NCBI RefSeq assembly: GCF_025380365.1
Contig: NZ_JAOCQF010000001.1
Coordinates: 1,538,245-1,602,244 of the forward strand
DNA length: 64,000 bases
Source of the DNA: Albidovulum sediminis
Lineage (GTDB): Bacteria > Pseudomonadota > Alphaproteobacteria > Rhodobacterales > Rhodobacteraceae
Reading direction: 5' to 3'
Positions 19,056 to 28,230 of this stretch are shown here, piece after piece; the stretch's first letter is position 1, and the number at the start of each line of letters is the position of its first letter. The notes beneath the pieces are model-generated. The model was given only the letters and a program-made list of their open reading frames with translations, searched no databases and was not told the DNA's origin. Both the position numbers and the translations under genes were made by a program.

Positions 19056-19802
19056 ATGAAATCCACCCTCATCGCCGCTGCAATGGCCGCGCTCAGCTTC
19101 ACCGCAGCGCAGGCGGCGGACCTCGGCGGCGCCCACCTCAAGGTCGGGTCCGACACCACCTATCCGCCGATGGAAACCATCGACCCGGCCACCGGGCAGG
19201 TCGTCGGCTTCGACGTCGACGTGATCAACGCCATCTGCGAGCGCGTCAACTGCACCGCCGAATTCGTCACCACCGCCTGGGACGGCATCTTCGGCGCGCT
19301 CCAGCAGGGCGACTTCGACCTCGTCGCCTCGGGCGTCTCGATCACCGACGAGCGCAAGCAGACGATGGACTTCACCGACCCCTACATCATCGTCAGCCAG
19401 TCGATCATGCTGCGCGTCGAGGACGAGGGCCTGACCATCGAGGACTTCAAGACCAAGGGGCTGAAGCTGGCCTCGCAGACCGCGACCACCAACGCCACAC
19501 TGGCCGAGGAACTGGTGGGCCGCGACAACATCGCGCTTTACGACAGCTTCGCGACCGCCGTTTCGGCGCTCCAGAACGGCGATGTCGCCGGTCTGGTGAT
19601 CGACGGCACCTCGGCCGCCGCCTACGAGAAGGAATTCGCGGGCGAGCTGATCGTCGGCATCACCGGGCTTCAGGCCGACCCGCTGGGCTTCGTGTTCCAG
19701 AAGGGCGACGAGCGGGTGGCAGCCTTCAACGAGGGACTGGCCGCGATCCAGGCCGATGGCACGCTGGACGCGCTGGTGGCCAAGTACTGGGGCACCGAGT
19801 GA
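19056..19802 (+). CDS. ABC transporter substrate-binding protein, polar amino-acid family (SBP_bac_3)
   Basis: A 248-residue periplasmic protein. The signal peptide ends AAQA-AD near residue 21. The family 3 fold shows KVGSDTTYPPMETID, VGFDVDVINAICERV, TAWDGIFGALQQGDFDLVAS and the DFTDPY motif. The two Cys residues in EVCERVNC-like context (ICERVNC) may form a disulphide. An AAAGGAG-type site precedes the ATG. It binds a small polar solute, probably an amino acid or derivative, and hands it to the permease encoded 110 bases downstream. Two hairpins lie between them, which would favour higher expression of this protein, as is common for binding proteins. Confidence 0.92.
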   Translation: MKSTLIAAAMAALSFTAAQAADLGGAHLKVGSDTTYPPMETIDPATGQVVGFDVDVINAICERVNCTAEFVTTAWDGIFGALQQGDFDLVASGVSITDERKQTMDFTDPYIIVSQSIMLRVEDEGLTIEDFKTKGLKLASQTATTNATLAEELVGRDNIALYDSFATAVSALQNGDVAGLVIDGTSAAAYEKEFAGELIVGITGLQADPLGFVFQKGDERVAAFNEGLAAIQADGTLDALVAKYWGTE

Positions 19803-19818
19803 CCTGACCCGTCGGGTG

Positions 19819-19844
19819 CGGGGGCCGGCCGGGTTCGGCCCCCG
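19819..19844 (+). terminator. Intercistronic hairpin after the binding-protein gene
   Basis: CGGGGGCC (19819-19826) pairs with GGCCCCCG (19837-19844) around a 10-base loop, 17 bases after the stop codon. There is no T-run. It is probably an mRNA-stabilising or attenuating hairpin rather than a full terminator. Confidence 0.5.
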
Positions 19845-19857
19845 TCACCGCTTCCTT

Positions 19858-19880
19858 CTCCGGTTCCGCCGGAACCGGAG
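19858..19880 (+). other. Second intercistronic hairpin (10-bp perfect stem)
   Basis: CTCCGGTTCC (19858-19867), loop GCC, GGAACCGGAG (19871-19880). It ends 32 bases before the permease start. With the hairpin at 19819 it forms a double structure that could block 3' exonuclease decay of the binding-protein mRNA and lower permease expression. Confidence 0.55.
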
Positions 19881-19912
19881 CCAACTCGCTGCCGCGCAAC
19901 CAAGGCCCGTGC

Positions 19913-21574
19913 ATGAAAAGCATTGCCCGCATCCGCCCGTCGAACCTCGTCATCCTGTCGGCGCTGCCCTTCGTCATCTACCTGTTCACCATGGTTCCGA
20001 ACTACCGCCGGTCGATCGTGTCCATCGTCGGGATCGAACGCGGTGCGCCGCAGCTGTTCGTCGATTTCGTCACGGTGATGGCGATCCTGATCCTGGGGCT
20101 GGTGTTTCCCTTTCTGGCGCGCGGCAACGGGGTGCTTGAGGGGCGACGACGGATCGTTGCCCTGACGGCCGTTCTGGCCAACGTCCTTCTCGCCGCGGCC
20201 GTCGCGGCCTATGGCGACGTGTCGCAGCTGATGGGCTCGATCATCGCCAACGCGGTCGATGCCGAAACCTCGGACCTGGTGGCAAAGGGCGTATCGCCCC
20301 GCGACCTGACCCCCGAAGGCCATGCGATCGTGGCCGCGGCAACAGCCTACCACGTCTGGCAGTATCTTGCCGCCACGGCGGTCCTGGCGCTGCCGGTGAT
20401 CGCGCATCTGACGGCGGGCGGCATGCAGACGCCGGCGCGCTGGGCGGCGCGGGGCATGGTGCTCCTGAACGGCGCGGCCTTCGCCTACCTGATCCTGGGC
20501 GCCCACCTGGGCTTTGCGGCGGGCCTGTTCACCACGCTGCGCGCCGGGATATTCGGCTACATCCTGGCCTGCTGCCTCGGGCTCCTCTGGGCGGGCCTTC
20601 TGCATGTCACGCCGACCGCCCGAACGATCCGCAACTGGTCGATCGCCTGTGTCCTCAGCTTCGCCGTCTCGGCCGTCTTCTGGGCCCAGCCGCATACCTC
20701 CTACGTGCTGGTGGGATCGCTCGACAAGCGTGTCGCGATCATCAAGGGCACCCCTAAGACGCTGGTGGACACCGTCCGGTTCGGCCAGTTCGACGAAACC
20801 CTGACCCAGGAAATCGGGGTCCGTTCGGCGGCGAGCCCGGAACAGGCGGTGGACCTGCTGGCCAAGGGCGATCAGGTTTCCGGCGCACTGCTTCCCGCCG
20901 AATTGGCGCCGGCCGACAAGCCGGTGCTGTGGGAAACCAGCTTCCTGCCCGCGCGCTTCCAGCTTCCGGCCGTGTTCCTTCTGGTCGGCGGCCTGCTCCT
21001 GTCTCTCCTGACCTTCTCGGCCTGGCAGCATGGGCGGCACCCGCTGTCGGTCTCGGCCGAGTTCTTCATCGACACCGTGCGCGGGATCCCGATGCTGGTC
21101 ATCATCCTGTTCGTCGGCCTGCCCTTTGCCGGCTCGCTCAAGGATGTCTCGGGCGGGGCGATCGACATGCCGAACGTGCTCAGGGGCGTGATCGCGATCG
21201 CCATCGGCTATTCCGCCTATCTGGCCGAGATCTTCCGCGCCGGCATCGACGCCGTGCCGAAGGGCCAGATCGAGGCGGCGCGCTCGCTCGGGCTCAACAA
21301 CTACAAGGTCGCGCGGCTCGTCGTGCTGCCGCAGGCGTTCCGCATCGTCCTGCCCGCGCTCGGCAACGAGTTCATCGCGATCCTCAAGGATACCTCGCTG
21401 CTCTCGATCCTGTCGGTGCGCGACGTGACGCAGCGGATGCGCGAATTCCAGTCGGCGAGCTTCCTGCCCTTCGCGCCCTTCAACTCCGCCGCGATCCTCT
21501 ACGTCTTCCTGACGCTGGCCGCGGCAAGCCTCATCGCCTCGATCGAGCGGCGCTTCGATGTCAAGAGCCGCTGA
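19913..21574 (+). CDS. ABC amino-acid permease with long N-terminal membrane extension
   Basis: A 553-residue protein in which only the last ~215 residues match the HisM/GlnP permease fold. The EAA loop reads EAARSLGLNNYKVARLVVLP and is followed by PAFGNE-like PALGNEFIA. The first ~330 residues hold about seven further hydrophobic segments and a soluble stretch of ~85 residues (near 255-340) with wording like SPEQAVDLLAKGDQVSGAL, which resembles part of a solute-binding lobe. Normal permeases of this family are 220-400 residues. No ATPase gene follows; the next gene is an unrelated dehydrogenase overlapping by 17 bases. The ATPase must be elsewhere or shared. Confidence 0.85.
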   Translation: MKSIARIRPSNLVILSALPFVIYLFTMVPNYRRSIVSIVGIERGAPQLFVDFVTVMAILILGLVFPFLARGNGVLEGRRRIVALTAVLANVLLAAAVAAYGDVSQLMGSIIANAVDAETSDLVAKGVSPRDLTPEGHAIVAAATAYHVWQYLAATAVLALPVIAHLTAGGMQTPARWAARGMVLLNGAAFAYLILGAHLGFAAGLFTTLRAGIFGYILACCLGLLWAGLLHVTPTARTIRNWSIACVLSFAVSAVFWAQPHTSYVLVGSLDKRVAIIKGTPKTLVDTVRFGQFDETLTQEIGVRSAASPEQAVDLLAKGDQVSGALLPAELAPADKPVLWETSFLPARFQLPAVFLLVGGLLLSLLTFSAWQHGRHPLSVSAEFFIDTVRGIPMLVIILFVGLPFAGSLKDVSGGAIDMPNVLRGVIAIAIGYSAYLAEIFRAGIDAVPKGQIEAARSLGLNNYKVARLVVLPQAFRIVLPALGNEFIAILKDTSLLSILSVRDVTQRMREFQSASFLPFAPFNSAAILYVFLTLAAASLIASIERRFDVKSR

Positions 21575-22280
21575 CCCCGGCGGCCCGGCGGAGGCGCCGG
21601 GCCGTTCGCCCGTCGTCCTGATCACCGGCGCGAACCGGGGCCTTGGCCGTGCCCTGGTTCAGGCCTTCGCCGCCGCGGGCGCGCAGGTGCTGGCCGCCTG
21701 CCGCACCCCGCAGGCAACCACCTTCGCCGATGACGGGGGCCGCGTCCGCGCCCTGCCGCTCGACATGGGCGACCCGGCCAGCATCGAGGGGCTGGCGGCG
21801 GCGCTGGCCGGACAGCCGCTCGACATCCTCGTGAACAATGCCGGCATCCGCGGGGCGATGGGCGGGATCGACACGCTGACGCCGGCCGATTTCGCCGAGG
21901 TGATGGCGGTCAACGCGCTGGGCCCGCTGATCCTGACGCGCGCGCTGCGCCCCAACCTCATGGCCGGCCGACACCGCACCGTGGCGATGATCTCGTCCAG
22001 TTCCGGGTCGATGACGGAGGGGCTGGACGACGACGGCGACTACGCCTACCGCGCCTCGAAGGCGGCGCTCAACATCCTGACGCTGAAACTCGGCTACGAC
22101 TTCCCCGACCTGACCTGCCTGCTGTTCCATCCCGGCTGGGTCGCGACAGAAATGGGCGGGCCCGAGGCCACCATCGACGCCGACACCGCCGCGGCCGGTC
22201 TGGCCGGGCTGATCCTGTCCGCCACGCCAGAGGACAGCGGCAGCTTCCGCAGGTGGAACGGCGAGCCGATGGGCTGGTAG
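21558..22280 (+). CDS. Short-chain dehydrogenase/reductase (C-factor-like)
   Basis: The product is 240 residues. It has the Rossmann motif VVLITGANRGLGRAL (about 19-33), NNAG (about 93-96), a serine-rich ISSSSGS and the YRASK catalytic motif. The fold matches classical SDRs of the C-factor/SniffER subgroup, which bind NAD(P). The first ~17 residues lie within the end of the permease gene, and an internal start near the Rossmann motif is possible. It ends 9 bases before the convergent hydrolase stop. The substrate is unknown; co-transcription with the transporter suggests it may act on the imported compound. Confidence 0.85.
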   Translation: MSRAADPGGPAEAPGRSPVVLITGANRGLGRALVQAFAAAGAQVLAACRTPQATTFADDGGRVRALPLDMGDPASIEGLAAALAGQPLDILVNNAGIRGAMGGIDTLTPADFAEVMAVNALGPLILTRALRPNLMAGRHRTVAMISSSSGSMTEGLDDDGDYAYRASKAALNILTLKLGYDFPDLTCLLFHPGWVATEMGGPEATIDADTAAAGLAGLILSATPEDSGSFRRWNGEPMGW

Positions 22281-22288
22281 GTCGCCCC

Positions 22289-23176
22289 TCAGGCCAGCTT
22301 TTCCCGGAAGAAATCCAACGTCCGGCCCCAGGCCAGTTCCGCCGCCGCCGCGTCATAGCGCGGCGTGGTGTCGTTGTGGAACCCGTGGTTCACGCCCTCG
22401 TAGATGAAGGCCTGGTAATCGGTCCCCGCCGCCTTCAGCGCCGCCTCATAGTCCGGCCAGCCGGCGTTTACCCGATCGTCGAGCCCGGCGTAGTGGATGA
22501 GGAGCGAGGCCCGGATCTTCGGCACGTCCGCCGGGTCGGGCTGGCGACCGTAGAACGGCACCGCCGCCTTCAGCTCCGGATAGGCCACCGCCGCCGCGTT
22601 GCACACGCCCCCGCCATAGCAGAAGCCGACGATGCCGACGTTTCCGGTGGACCCGTCATGCGCCATCAGGAATTCCACCGCCGCGAAGAAATCGTTCATC
22701 AGCTTGACCGGATCGACCTGCTTTTGCAGTTCGCGCCCCGCGTCGTCGTTGCCGGGATAGCCGCCGACCGAGGTCAGCCCGTCGGGTGCCAGCGCCATGA
22801 ACCCTGCCTTCGCCAGCCGCCGCGCCACGTCCTCGATATAGGGATTGAGGCCGCGGTTCTCGTGCACCACCACCACCGCGGGCAGCGCGCCCTCGGCCGC
22901 GGCCGGGCGCACCAGATAGCCGCGCACCTCGCCGTGGCCGTTGGGCGAGGGATAGGTGACATACTCGCCCCGGATATCGGGGTCGTCGGCCCGAACCTGT
23001 TCGGCCAGCGCATAATTCGGGCTCATCAACCCGAGAAGGGCCGAGGCTGTCAGGCCACCCGCGGCGTATTTCGCCGCGCGGTCCAGAAACTCGCGCTTGG
23101 TGATCATTCCGTGCGCGTAGAAATCGTAAAGCTCCAGAAGTTCGGGCGCGAAGTCGCGCGCGCTCAGGCGTGTCAT
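22289..23176 (-). CDS. Dienelactone hydrolase family protein
   Basis: Alpha/beta hydrolase of 295 residues. The catalytic triad is visible as Cys186 (GFCYGGG), Asp233 (AGLDDR) and His264 (GVNHGF). It has an N-terminal segment of about 60 residues ([17 protein letters not shown], then a hydrophobic run ending YALA) that resembles an export leader of the group of secreted DLH proteins, without a twin arginine. The start at 23176 follows GGGAGAG. Substrate unknown; relatives hydrolyse lactones or esters. Confidence 0.88.
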   Translation of the reverse strand: MTRLSARDFAPELLELYDFYAHGMITKREFLDRAAKYAAGGLTASALLGLMSPNYALAEQVRADDPDIRGEYVTYPSPNGHGEVRGYLVRPAAAEGALPAVVVVHENRGLNPYIEDVARRLAKAGFMALAPDGLTSVGGYPGNDDAGRELQKQVDPVKLMNDFFAAVEFLMAHDGSTGNVGIVGFCYGGGVCNAAAVAYPELKAAVPFYGRQPDPADVPKIRASLLIHYAGLDDRVNAGWPDYEAALKAAGTDYQAFIYEGVNHGFHNDTTPRYDAAAAELAWGRTLDFFREKLA

Positions 23177-23403
23177 CCGGTCTCTCCCTGTCTGTGCATG
23201 CCGCATGCTAGCACGGGAACGCCGCGCGCGGACCTCACGGCCGCGTGAACAGGCCGCCCCGCCGATGCGCCCACCCTGCTGAGTCCCGGAAGCCACACGT
23301 TAACCTTTCAACATCTGGGGGCCGGGCCTTCCCACTACCCAACGAATCGCAGCGGCCCTATAGTGCCTGTGGAAAACCCCAGTCTGACCCCGAGGGAGAG
23401 GCG

Positions 23404-23871
23404 ATGCGTTGCCCGTTTTGCGGAAATGTCGATACGCAGGTGAAGGATAGCCGCCCGGCCGAAGACCATGTCGCGATCCGCAGGCGCCGCTTCTGCCCGG
23501 CCTGCGGCGGGCGCTTCACCACCTACGAGCGGGTGCAGCTGCGCGACCTCGTGGTCATCAAGTCCTCCGGCAAGCGCGAGGACTTCGACCGCGGCAAGCT
23601 CGAACGTTCGATCCGCATCGCCATGCAGAAACGCCCGATCGAGCCGGAGCGGATCGACCAGATGATCTCGGGCATCGTCCGGCGGCTGGAAAGCCTTGGC
23701 GACACCGACATCCCGTCGAAGACCATCGGCGAGATCGTGATGGAAACGCTGGCCCGCATCGACACCGTCGCCTACGTGCGCTTCGCCAGCGTCTACAAGA
23801 ATTTCCAGGCAGCCGACGACTTCGACAAGTTCGTGTCGGAGTTGCGCCCGACGGCCCCGGCGGACGAGTGA
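23404..23871 (+). CDS. nrdR: Transcriptional repressor NrdR
   Basis: Zinc-ribbon/ATP-cone repressor of ribonucleotide reductase genes. It is 155 residues, the standard length. The zinc ligands are Cys3, Cys6, Cys31 and Cys34. The ATP-cone domain begins [17 protein letters not shown]. An internal ATG-to-stop reading with GGGAGAGG upstream of 23404 fixes the start. It overlaps ribD by GTGA, a conserved pairing in proteobacteria. No NrdR box is seen in front of it. Confidence 0.97.
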   Translation: MRCPFCGNVDTQVKDSRPAEDHVAIRRRRFCPACGGRFTTYERVQLRDLVVIKSSGKREDFDRGKLERSIRIAMQKRPIEPERIDQMISGIVRRLESLGDTDIPSKTIGEIVMETLARIDTVAYVRFASVYKNFQAADDFDKFVSELRPTAPADE

Positions 23872-24965
23872 ACCCGGAGGAAGACCGCCGCTTCATGGCG
23901 CTGGCCATCGCGCTTGGCGCGCGCGGGCTTGGTCGGGTCTGGCCGAACCCGGCAGTGGGCTGCGTGATCGTGAAGGACGGGCGCATCGTCGGCCGCGGCT
24001 GGACCCAGGACGGCGGGCGTCCGCATGCCGAAACGGTGGCGCTGTCACAGGCCGGGTCGGCGGCGCGCGGTGCCACCGCCTATGTCAGCCTTGAGCCTTG
24101 CGCCCACCACGGGCAGACCCCGCCCTGCGCCGGGGCGCTGGTGGCGGCGGGACTGGCGCGTGTCGTCACCGCGGCGGGCGATCCCGACCCCCGCGTGGCG
24201 GGTCGCGGCCACGCGATCCTGCGCGATGCAGGAATTTCCGTGACGACCGGGCTTCTCGCGGATCAGGCGGAAGCGGTCCAGACAGGCTTTCTGACCCGCA
24301 TCCGCGAAGGCCGGCCGATGGTGACGCTGAAGCTGGCCACCAGTGTCGACGGGCGCATTGCCACCGCCACGGGCGAAAGCCGCTGGATCACCGGGCCCGA
24401 GGCGCGGCGCATGGTCCACGCGCTGCGCGCCAGCCATGACGCGGTGATGGTGGGCGGCGGCACCGCGCGGGCGGACGACCCGGCGCTGACCGTACGCGAC
24501 ATCGGCGTGACCCGGCAGCCGGCCCGCGTGATCGCGGCGCGCACCCTCGACCTTCCTGAGGGCGGCACGCTGGCGCGGTCGGTGGCACAGGCGCCGCTCT
24601 GGCTGCTGCACGGCGCCTCCGCGCCCGACGCGGCGCGGGCCGCGTGGAATGCGCTGGGCGCGCGGCTGATCGAGGTCGCGGAAGATGGCGGCGCGCTGTC
24701 GGCGCCCGCGCTTCTGGCGGCGCTCGGCGCCGAGGGGCTGACGCGGGTCTTCTGCGAAGGCGGCGGGCAGTTCGCCGCGGCCCTTCTGCGCGCGGACCTC
24801 GTGGACGAGATCCGCCACTTCTCCGCCGGCCTTGGCCTTGGCGCCGACGGGCGGCCCGCGCTCGGCCCGCTGGCGCTTGCAGCGCTCGCCGATGCGCCAC
24901 GCTTCCGCCTGCAAGACCTCCGCCCGGTCGGTCCCGACACGCTCGCCCACTGGGTCCGCGCCTGA
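23868..24965 (+). CDS. ribD: Riboflavin biosynthesis bifunctional deaminase/reductase RibD
   Basis: Converts the GTP cyclohydrolase II product by deamination (N-terminal domain) and side-chain reduction (C-terminal domain). It is 365 residues. Zinc ligands of the cytidine-deaminase fold are His53 and Glu55 (HAE) with Cys78 and Cys87 ([11 protein letters not shown]). The reductase domain starts near residue 150 ([14 protein letters not shown], then GESRWITG). The start is GTG, overlapping the nrdR stop. ribE, normally close by, is 4.7 kb downstream, separated by three opposite-strand capsule genes. Confidence 0.95.
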   Translation: MNPEEDRRFMALAIALGARGLGRVWPNPAVGCVIVKDGRIVGRGWTQDGGRPHAETVALSQAGSAARGATAYVSLEPCAHHGQTPPCAGALVAAGLARVVTAAGDPDPRVAGRGHAILRDAGISVTTGLLADQAEAVQTGFLTRIREGRPMVTLKLATSVDGRIATATGESRWITGPEARRMVHALRASHDAVMVGGGTARADDPALTVRDIGVTRQPARVIAARTLDLPEGGTLARSVAQAPLWLLHGASAPDAARAAWNALGARLIEVAEDGGALSAPALLAALGAEGLTRVFCEGGGQFAAALLRADLVDEIRHFSAGLGLGADGRPALGPLALAALADAPRFRLQDLRPVGPDTLAHWVRA

Positions 24966-24975
24966 AACCCAGGCG

Positions 24976-27021
24976 CTAACGCCAGAGCCAGCTCTGGCTT
25001 GCGAATACACCCTGAAGCTTTGACAGCAAGCGGTTGGCCGGCCCCGGCGCCGGGATCTCGCCGCCCGCCAGCCGGTCCACGATCACCTCGACCGGGCACG
25101 GCAGGCCCGTCAGCGGATCGACATAGCGCGGATAGGCGATGAGGGCTGCATGCACCAGCGCCAGAAGCGTCGCCCGGCCGCGCCGTTCGGGCTGCGGGAA
25201 CAGGTCCTCGGTCAGGCCCCAGCCCGCGTAGAACGGCATCCCGAGCGTGACCACCGGCTTGCCCCGGATCAGCGCCTCGAACCCGAGGCCCGAGGTGATG
25301 GTCCAGACCTCGTCCGCCGCCTCGGTCAGCCGCACCGGATCGGCCTGCGCGACGAATGCATCGGCCAGGCGCAGCGCCTCGGCCTCGGGCAGATGGCCCG
25401 GGCGCAGCCCCGCCTCGACGTCCGGGTGCGGCTTGTAAAGGATCACCGCCTTCGGGTTCTCCTCCCGCACCCGCTCCAGCAGCGCAAGGTTCGTCCGTTC
25501 CCGGCCCGCGCCAAGGCGGACCGAGGCGTCATCCTCCACCTGGCCGGGGACAAGGATGCGGCGCCCCTTCGGAAGCTCCGGCAGGTCGGCGGCGGCAAGG
25601 TTGTACTTGGAGACCCCGGTTTCGGTCAGCCGCCGCAGCAGCCGTTCGGCCCGCGCCTCGCCGCCCGGCAGCGGCCCGGCAGCGATCAGCCGCTCCAGAT
25701 CGCTGGGGCGCGAAGGGTCGTAGTAGATCCCGGCCCGGTCCGCGACCAGCGCGAGCGGCGGCACAAGGTCGGCGCCCAGCCCGCGCGAACGCAGGAACCC
25801 GTCCTCCACCCGGCGCACCGGCGTGGCGCCCGCGGCCTGGCGCAGCGTCTCGCCCTCCTGCCCCGCCCAGACGAGGATGTCGCGCCCGTCGCGATGCGCC
25901 CGCGCCGCGGCGCGACCGGGATCGTCGATGAAGACAAGCCGCCGCTCGCGTCCGAAGGCGCGCTGCAAGTGCGCCCGCTTCCACAGCCGCATGCCGACGG
26001 CCACATGGCCCCGGCGGTCGTCGCGGAAGGCGCGCACCTCGGCCTCTAGCTGGTCCACCGCGCCCTCGAACGTGGTCAGCCGGTCGCGCGCGCGGTCGTA
26101 CCATGCCGGCGCGAGGATCATCGCGGCGGCGAAAAGCTGCGCCCGCGTCAGCCGCTTCTGGCGCCTGGCAACCGGGTTCTCGTCCTGCGTCAGGCCCCAG
26201 CCGGCGTAGAAGGGCTGGCCGAAGACGCGGGGGCGGTGGCCGGCCAGGATCGCCTCGAACCCCATCTGGGAAGAGACGGTGTAGACCGCGATCGCGCCAT
26301 CGAGCAGCGCCCAGGGCGACACCGGGTCGCGCAGGACGGTGATGCGCCCGTGGGCATGGCCGTCGGTGTAATGGCCAAGACGGTGCCCGGCGACCGCCTC
26401 GGGGTGCGACTTGATCACGATCCGGGCGCCCGGATGTTCCTCCTGCGCGATGACGAGCATCTCGCGGAAGGTTGCGGCCGAGGCCCCGCCGTGCCGGATC
26501 GAGGCATCGTTGCGGGTCTGGTCGACGACCAGCACATAGCCTGGCGCGGGAACTTCAAGATCGGGGTCGAAGCCGTTGTATTTGGACAGATGCAGGTGCT
26601 TCAGCCGCGCGATCCCGTCGCGCGCCCGCGACAGCACGGCGGTGTCGTCAAGCGGGTTGGTCCGGATGATCTCCTCGATCAGCGAGGGCGCGGAGCCGTC
26701 GAAATGGATGCCGGTCGGATCGATCAGCAGGCCAAGCGGCGGATCGCCCGCCCGCCCCGGCCGGACCGACCGCAGGAAGGCATCCTCGACCCGCACGATC
26801 CGGGCCCCGGTCCGCGCCGCCATCGCCTCTCCCCTGGGCGCGGTCGGGCTCTTGCCCCATACGGCGATCAGGTCGTCCTTGCGCGGGATGCCGAGACGCA
26901 GGTCGTAGCCCGCGCAGGTCAGGATACGCCGGACCCGGTCGTTGGTGAGGAAACCGCCATTGTAGACGTAGAGATTGCGCGCCGGGGCGCCGCCGGCAGT
27001 GCCCGGGCCGGTGCCGGTCAT
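24976..27021 (-). CDS. kpsC: Capsule polysaccharide beta-Kdo transferase KpsC-like
   Basis: A 681-residue cytoplasmic protein with two homologous halves, as in KpsC. Each half has a GVSKYN/HLSKYN motif, an ILVPGQVEDDASVRLG or VLVVDQTRNDASIRHG motif, a KPHPDVEAG or KSHPEAVAG motif and a TPVRRVEDGFLRSRG/VEDAFLRSVRP motif. KpsC builds the beta-linked Kdo linker on phosphatidylglycerol that anchors group 2 type capsules, with two distinct transferase domains. Its ATG overlaps the export-lipoprotein stop by four bases. Neighbour kpsS encodes the partner enzyme that adds the first Kdo. Confidence 0.9.
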   Translation of the reverse strand: MTGTGPGTAGGAPARNLYVYNGGFLTNDRVRRILTCAGYDLRLGIPRKDDLIAVWGKSPTAPRGEAMAARTGARIVRVEDAFLRSVRPGRAGDPPLGLLIDPTGIHFDGSAPSLIEEIIRTNPLDDTAVLSRARDGIARLKHLHLSKYNGFDPDLEVPAPGYVLVVDQTRNDASIRHGGASAATFREMLVIAQEEHPGARIVIKSHPEAVAGHRLGHYTDGHAHGRITVLRDPVSPWALLDGAIAVYTVSSQMGFEAILAGHRPRVFGQPFYAGWGLTQDENPVARRQKRLTRAQLFAAAMILAPAWYDRARDRLTTFEGAVDQLEAEVRAFRDDRRGHVAVGMRLWKRAHLQRAFGRERRLVFIDDPGRAAARAHRDGRDILVWAGQEGETLRQAAGATPVRRVEDGFLRSRGLGADLVPPLALVADRAGIYYDPSRPSDLERLIAAGPLPGGEARAERLLRRLTETGVSKYNLAAADLPELPKGRRILVPGQVEDDASVRLGAGRERTNLALLERVREENPKAVILYKPHPDVEAGLRPGHLPEAEALRLADAFVAQADPVRLTEAADEVWTITSGLGFEALIRGKPVVTLGMPFYAGWGLTEDLFPQPERRGRATLLALVHAALIAYPRYVDPLTGLPCPVEVIVDRLAGGEIPAPGPANRLLSKLQGVFASQSWLWR
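24981..24998 (+). terminator. Hairpin after ribD, inside the 3' end of kpsC
   Basis: GCCAGAGC (24981-24988), CA, GCTCTGGC (24991-24998) forms an 8-bp stem 16 bases past the ribD stop. On the other strand it encodes the last residues of KpsC. T-run weak, so moderate support as a terminator. Confidence 0.4.
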
Positions 27022-28154
27022 CCGCCCCCGGCCACGCTGCTGATCGCATTGGCCGAGCTTGCAGTGCCGGTCAGCACCGAAAGCGTCTTCTGCCACTGCA
27101 CATAGGGTGCCTCGGTCACGTAGATCGTATCGCCGTCGCGGATGACAAAGTCGCGGGCGTTGAAGATCCCGTCCGGCTGGGTAAGGTCGAGCACGTAGGC
27201 CATGCGCTGCGACCCCTGAAGCCCGGGCTTGCGCAGCACCGCCGCGGCGACAGGTGCCGGTTCGTCACGCAGGATGAACACGCCCTTGGGGTCGGCGAGA
27301 TTGGTGTTGAGGCCGCCCACCCGCGCGATCGCCTCGAGCGCGGTGAGGTTCGGCGTGTCGAAGTCGATCCGCGTCTGCGCCCCGGTGGCGCCTAGCGCGG
27401 TGAAGGTGCGGGTGTCCTTCTCCACCAGGATCACGTCGCCGCCGCGCAGCGCGATGTCCATGCGCGGGTTGCTGTAAAGGTCCTTCAGCCACACGCTGCC
27501 GGTGCGCCCGTGCCTCGTGACCGTGATCTGCGCGGTTTCGGGATCGACCGCCACGCCGCCCGCGCGGGCCAGCATCGCCGACAGCGTGCGCGTCGGCCGC
27601 TCGATCGGGAAGACGCCCTGCGCGCCGGTGTTGCCCAGGACCGAGACGGTCGCCCCGTCCCCCGCCGCGCGCGCCACCAGCACCTGCGGATCTGGCGTCT
27701 GGTCCTTCAGCTTGTCGGTGATCGCCAGGCGCAACGCATCTGGCGTGTTGCCGGTGGCGCGGATACGCCCTGCGTAGGGCACGAAGATGAAGCCCTCGTC
27801 GTCGACCTGAAGTTCGCTCAGCCCGGTGGCGTTCAGGCCCTGGTTGGTCAGAAGGCCGTCATCGACGTTTTCCCAGATCGTCAGCGACAGCGTGTCGCCG
27901 GGGCGGATCACGTCGGCGCCCACTGGGCCCGCGGTCACGAAGTCGGCGGAAAACCCGAGCGTGGGCGACTTCGACGCCTCGCGCGCGACGCGGGCATCGA
28001 CGGCGACGATGTGGGTCGAGCCGGAGTCCTCGACCGATCCGGCCAGAAGTTCCTTCATGTTCGGACCCGAACGCGGCAAAGCGCATCCGGCAAGCGCTGT
28101 CGTAAGGAGAATCGCAAAAATCGATTTCGCCCCAAGGCTGCAAGTTCTGATCAA
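27018..28154 (-). CDS. Polysaccharide export outer-membrane lipoprotein (Wza/KpsD family)
   Basis: A 378-residue lipoprotein: signal peptide with lipobox LAGC near residue 24, a Poly_export domain (DVIRPGDTLSLTIWENVD, FVPYAGRIRATG) around 80-180 and two SLBB-type domains (VSVLGNTGAQGVFPI, LGATGAQTRIDF). I start at the TTG at 28154, because GGGGGA lies five bases upstream and the frame then opens straight into the signal peptide. No ATG is available before the signal. It probably forms the outer-membrane channel for the capsule made with the flanking kpsC and kpsS. No kpsM, kpsT or kpsE is in the window. Confidence 0.88.
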   Translation of the reverse strand: MIRTCSLGAKSIFAILLTTALAGCALPRSGPNMKELLAGSVEDSGSTHIVAVDARVAREASKSPTLGFSADFVTAGPVGADVIRPGDTLSLTIWENVDDGLLTNQGLNATGLSELQVDDEGFIFVPYAGRIRATGNTPDALRLAITDKLKDQTPDPQVLVARAAGDGATVSVLGNTGAQGVFPIERPTRTLSAMLARAGGVAVDPETAQITVTRHGRTGSVWLKDLYSNPRMDIALRGGDVILVEKDTRTFTALGATGAQTRIDFDTPNLTALEAIARVGGLNTNLADPKGVFILRDEPAPVAAAVLRKPGLQGSQRMAYVLDLTQPDGIFNARDFVIRDGDTIYVTEAPYVQWQKTLSVLTGTASSANAISSVAGGG

Positions 28155-28230
28155 AGAATCCCCCGTCTGCCCGGCGTAATGCACCTGTTTAGCGCGCAGC
28201 CTAAAGAAGTCCCGATGCAAAAACCAGAGC

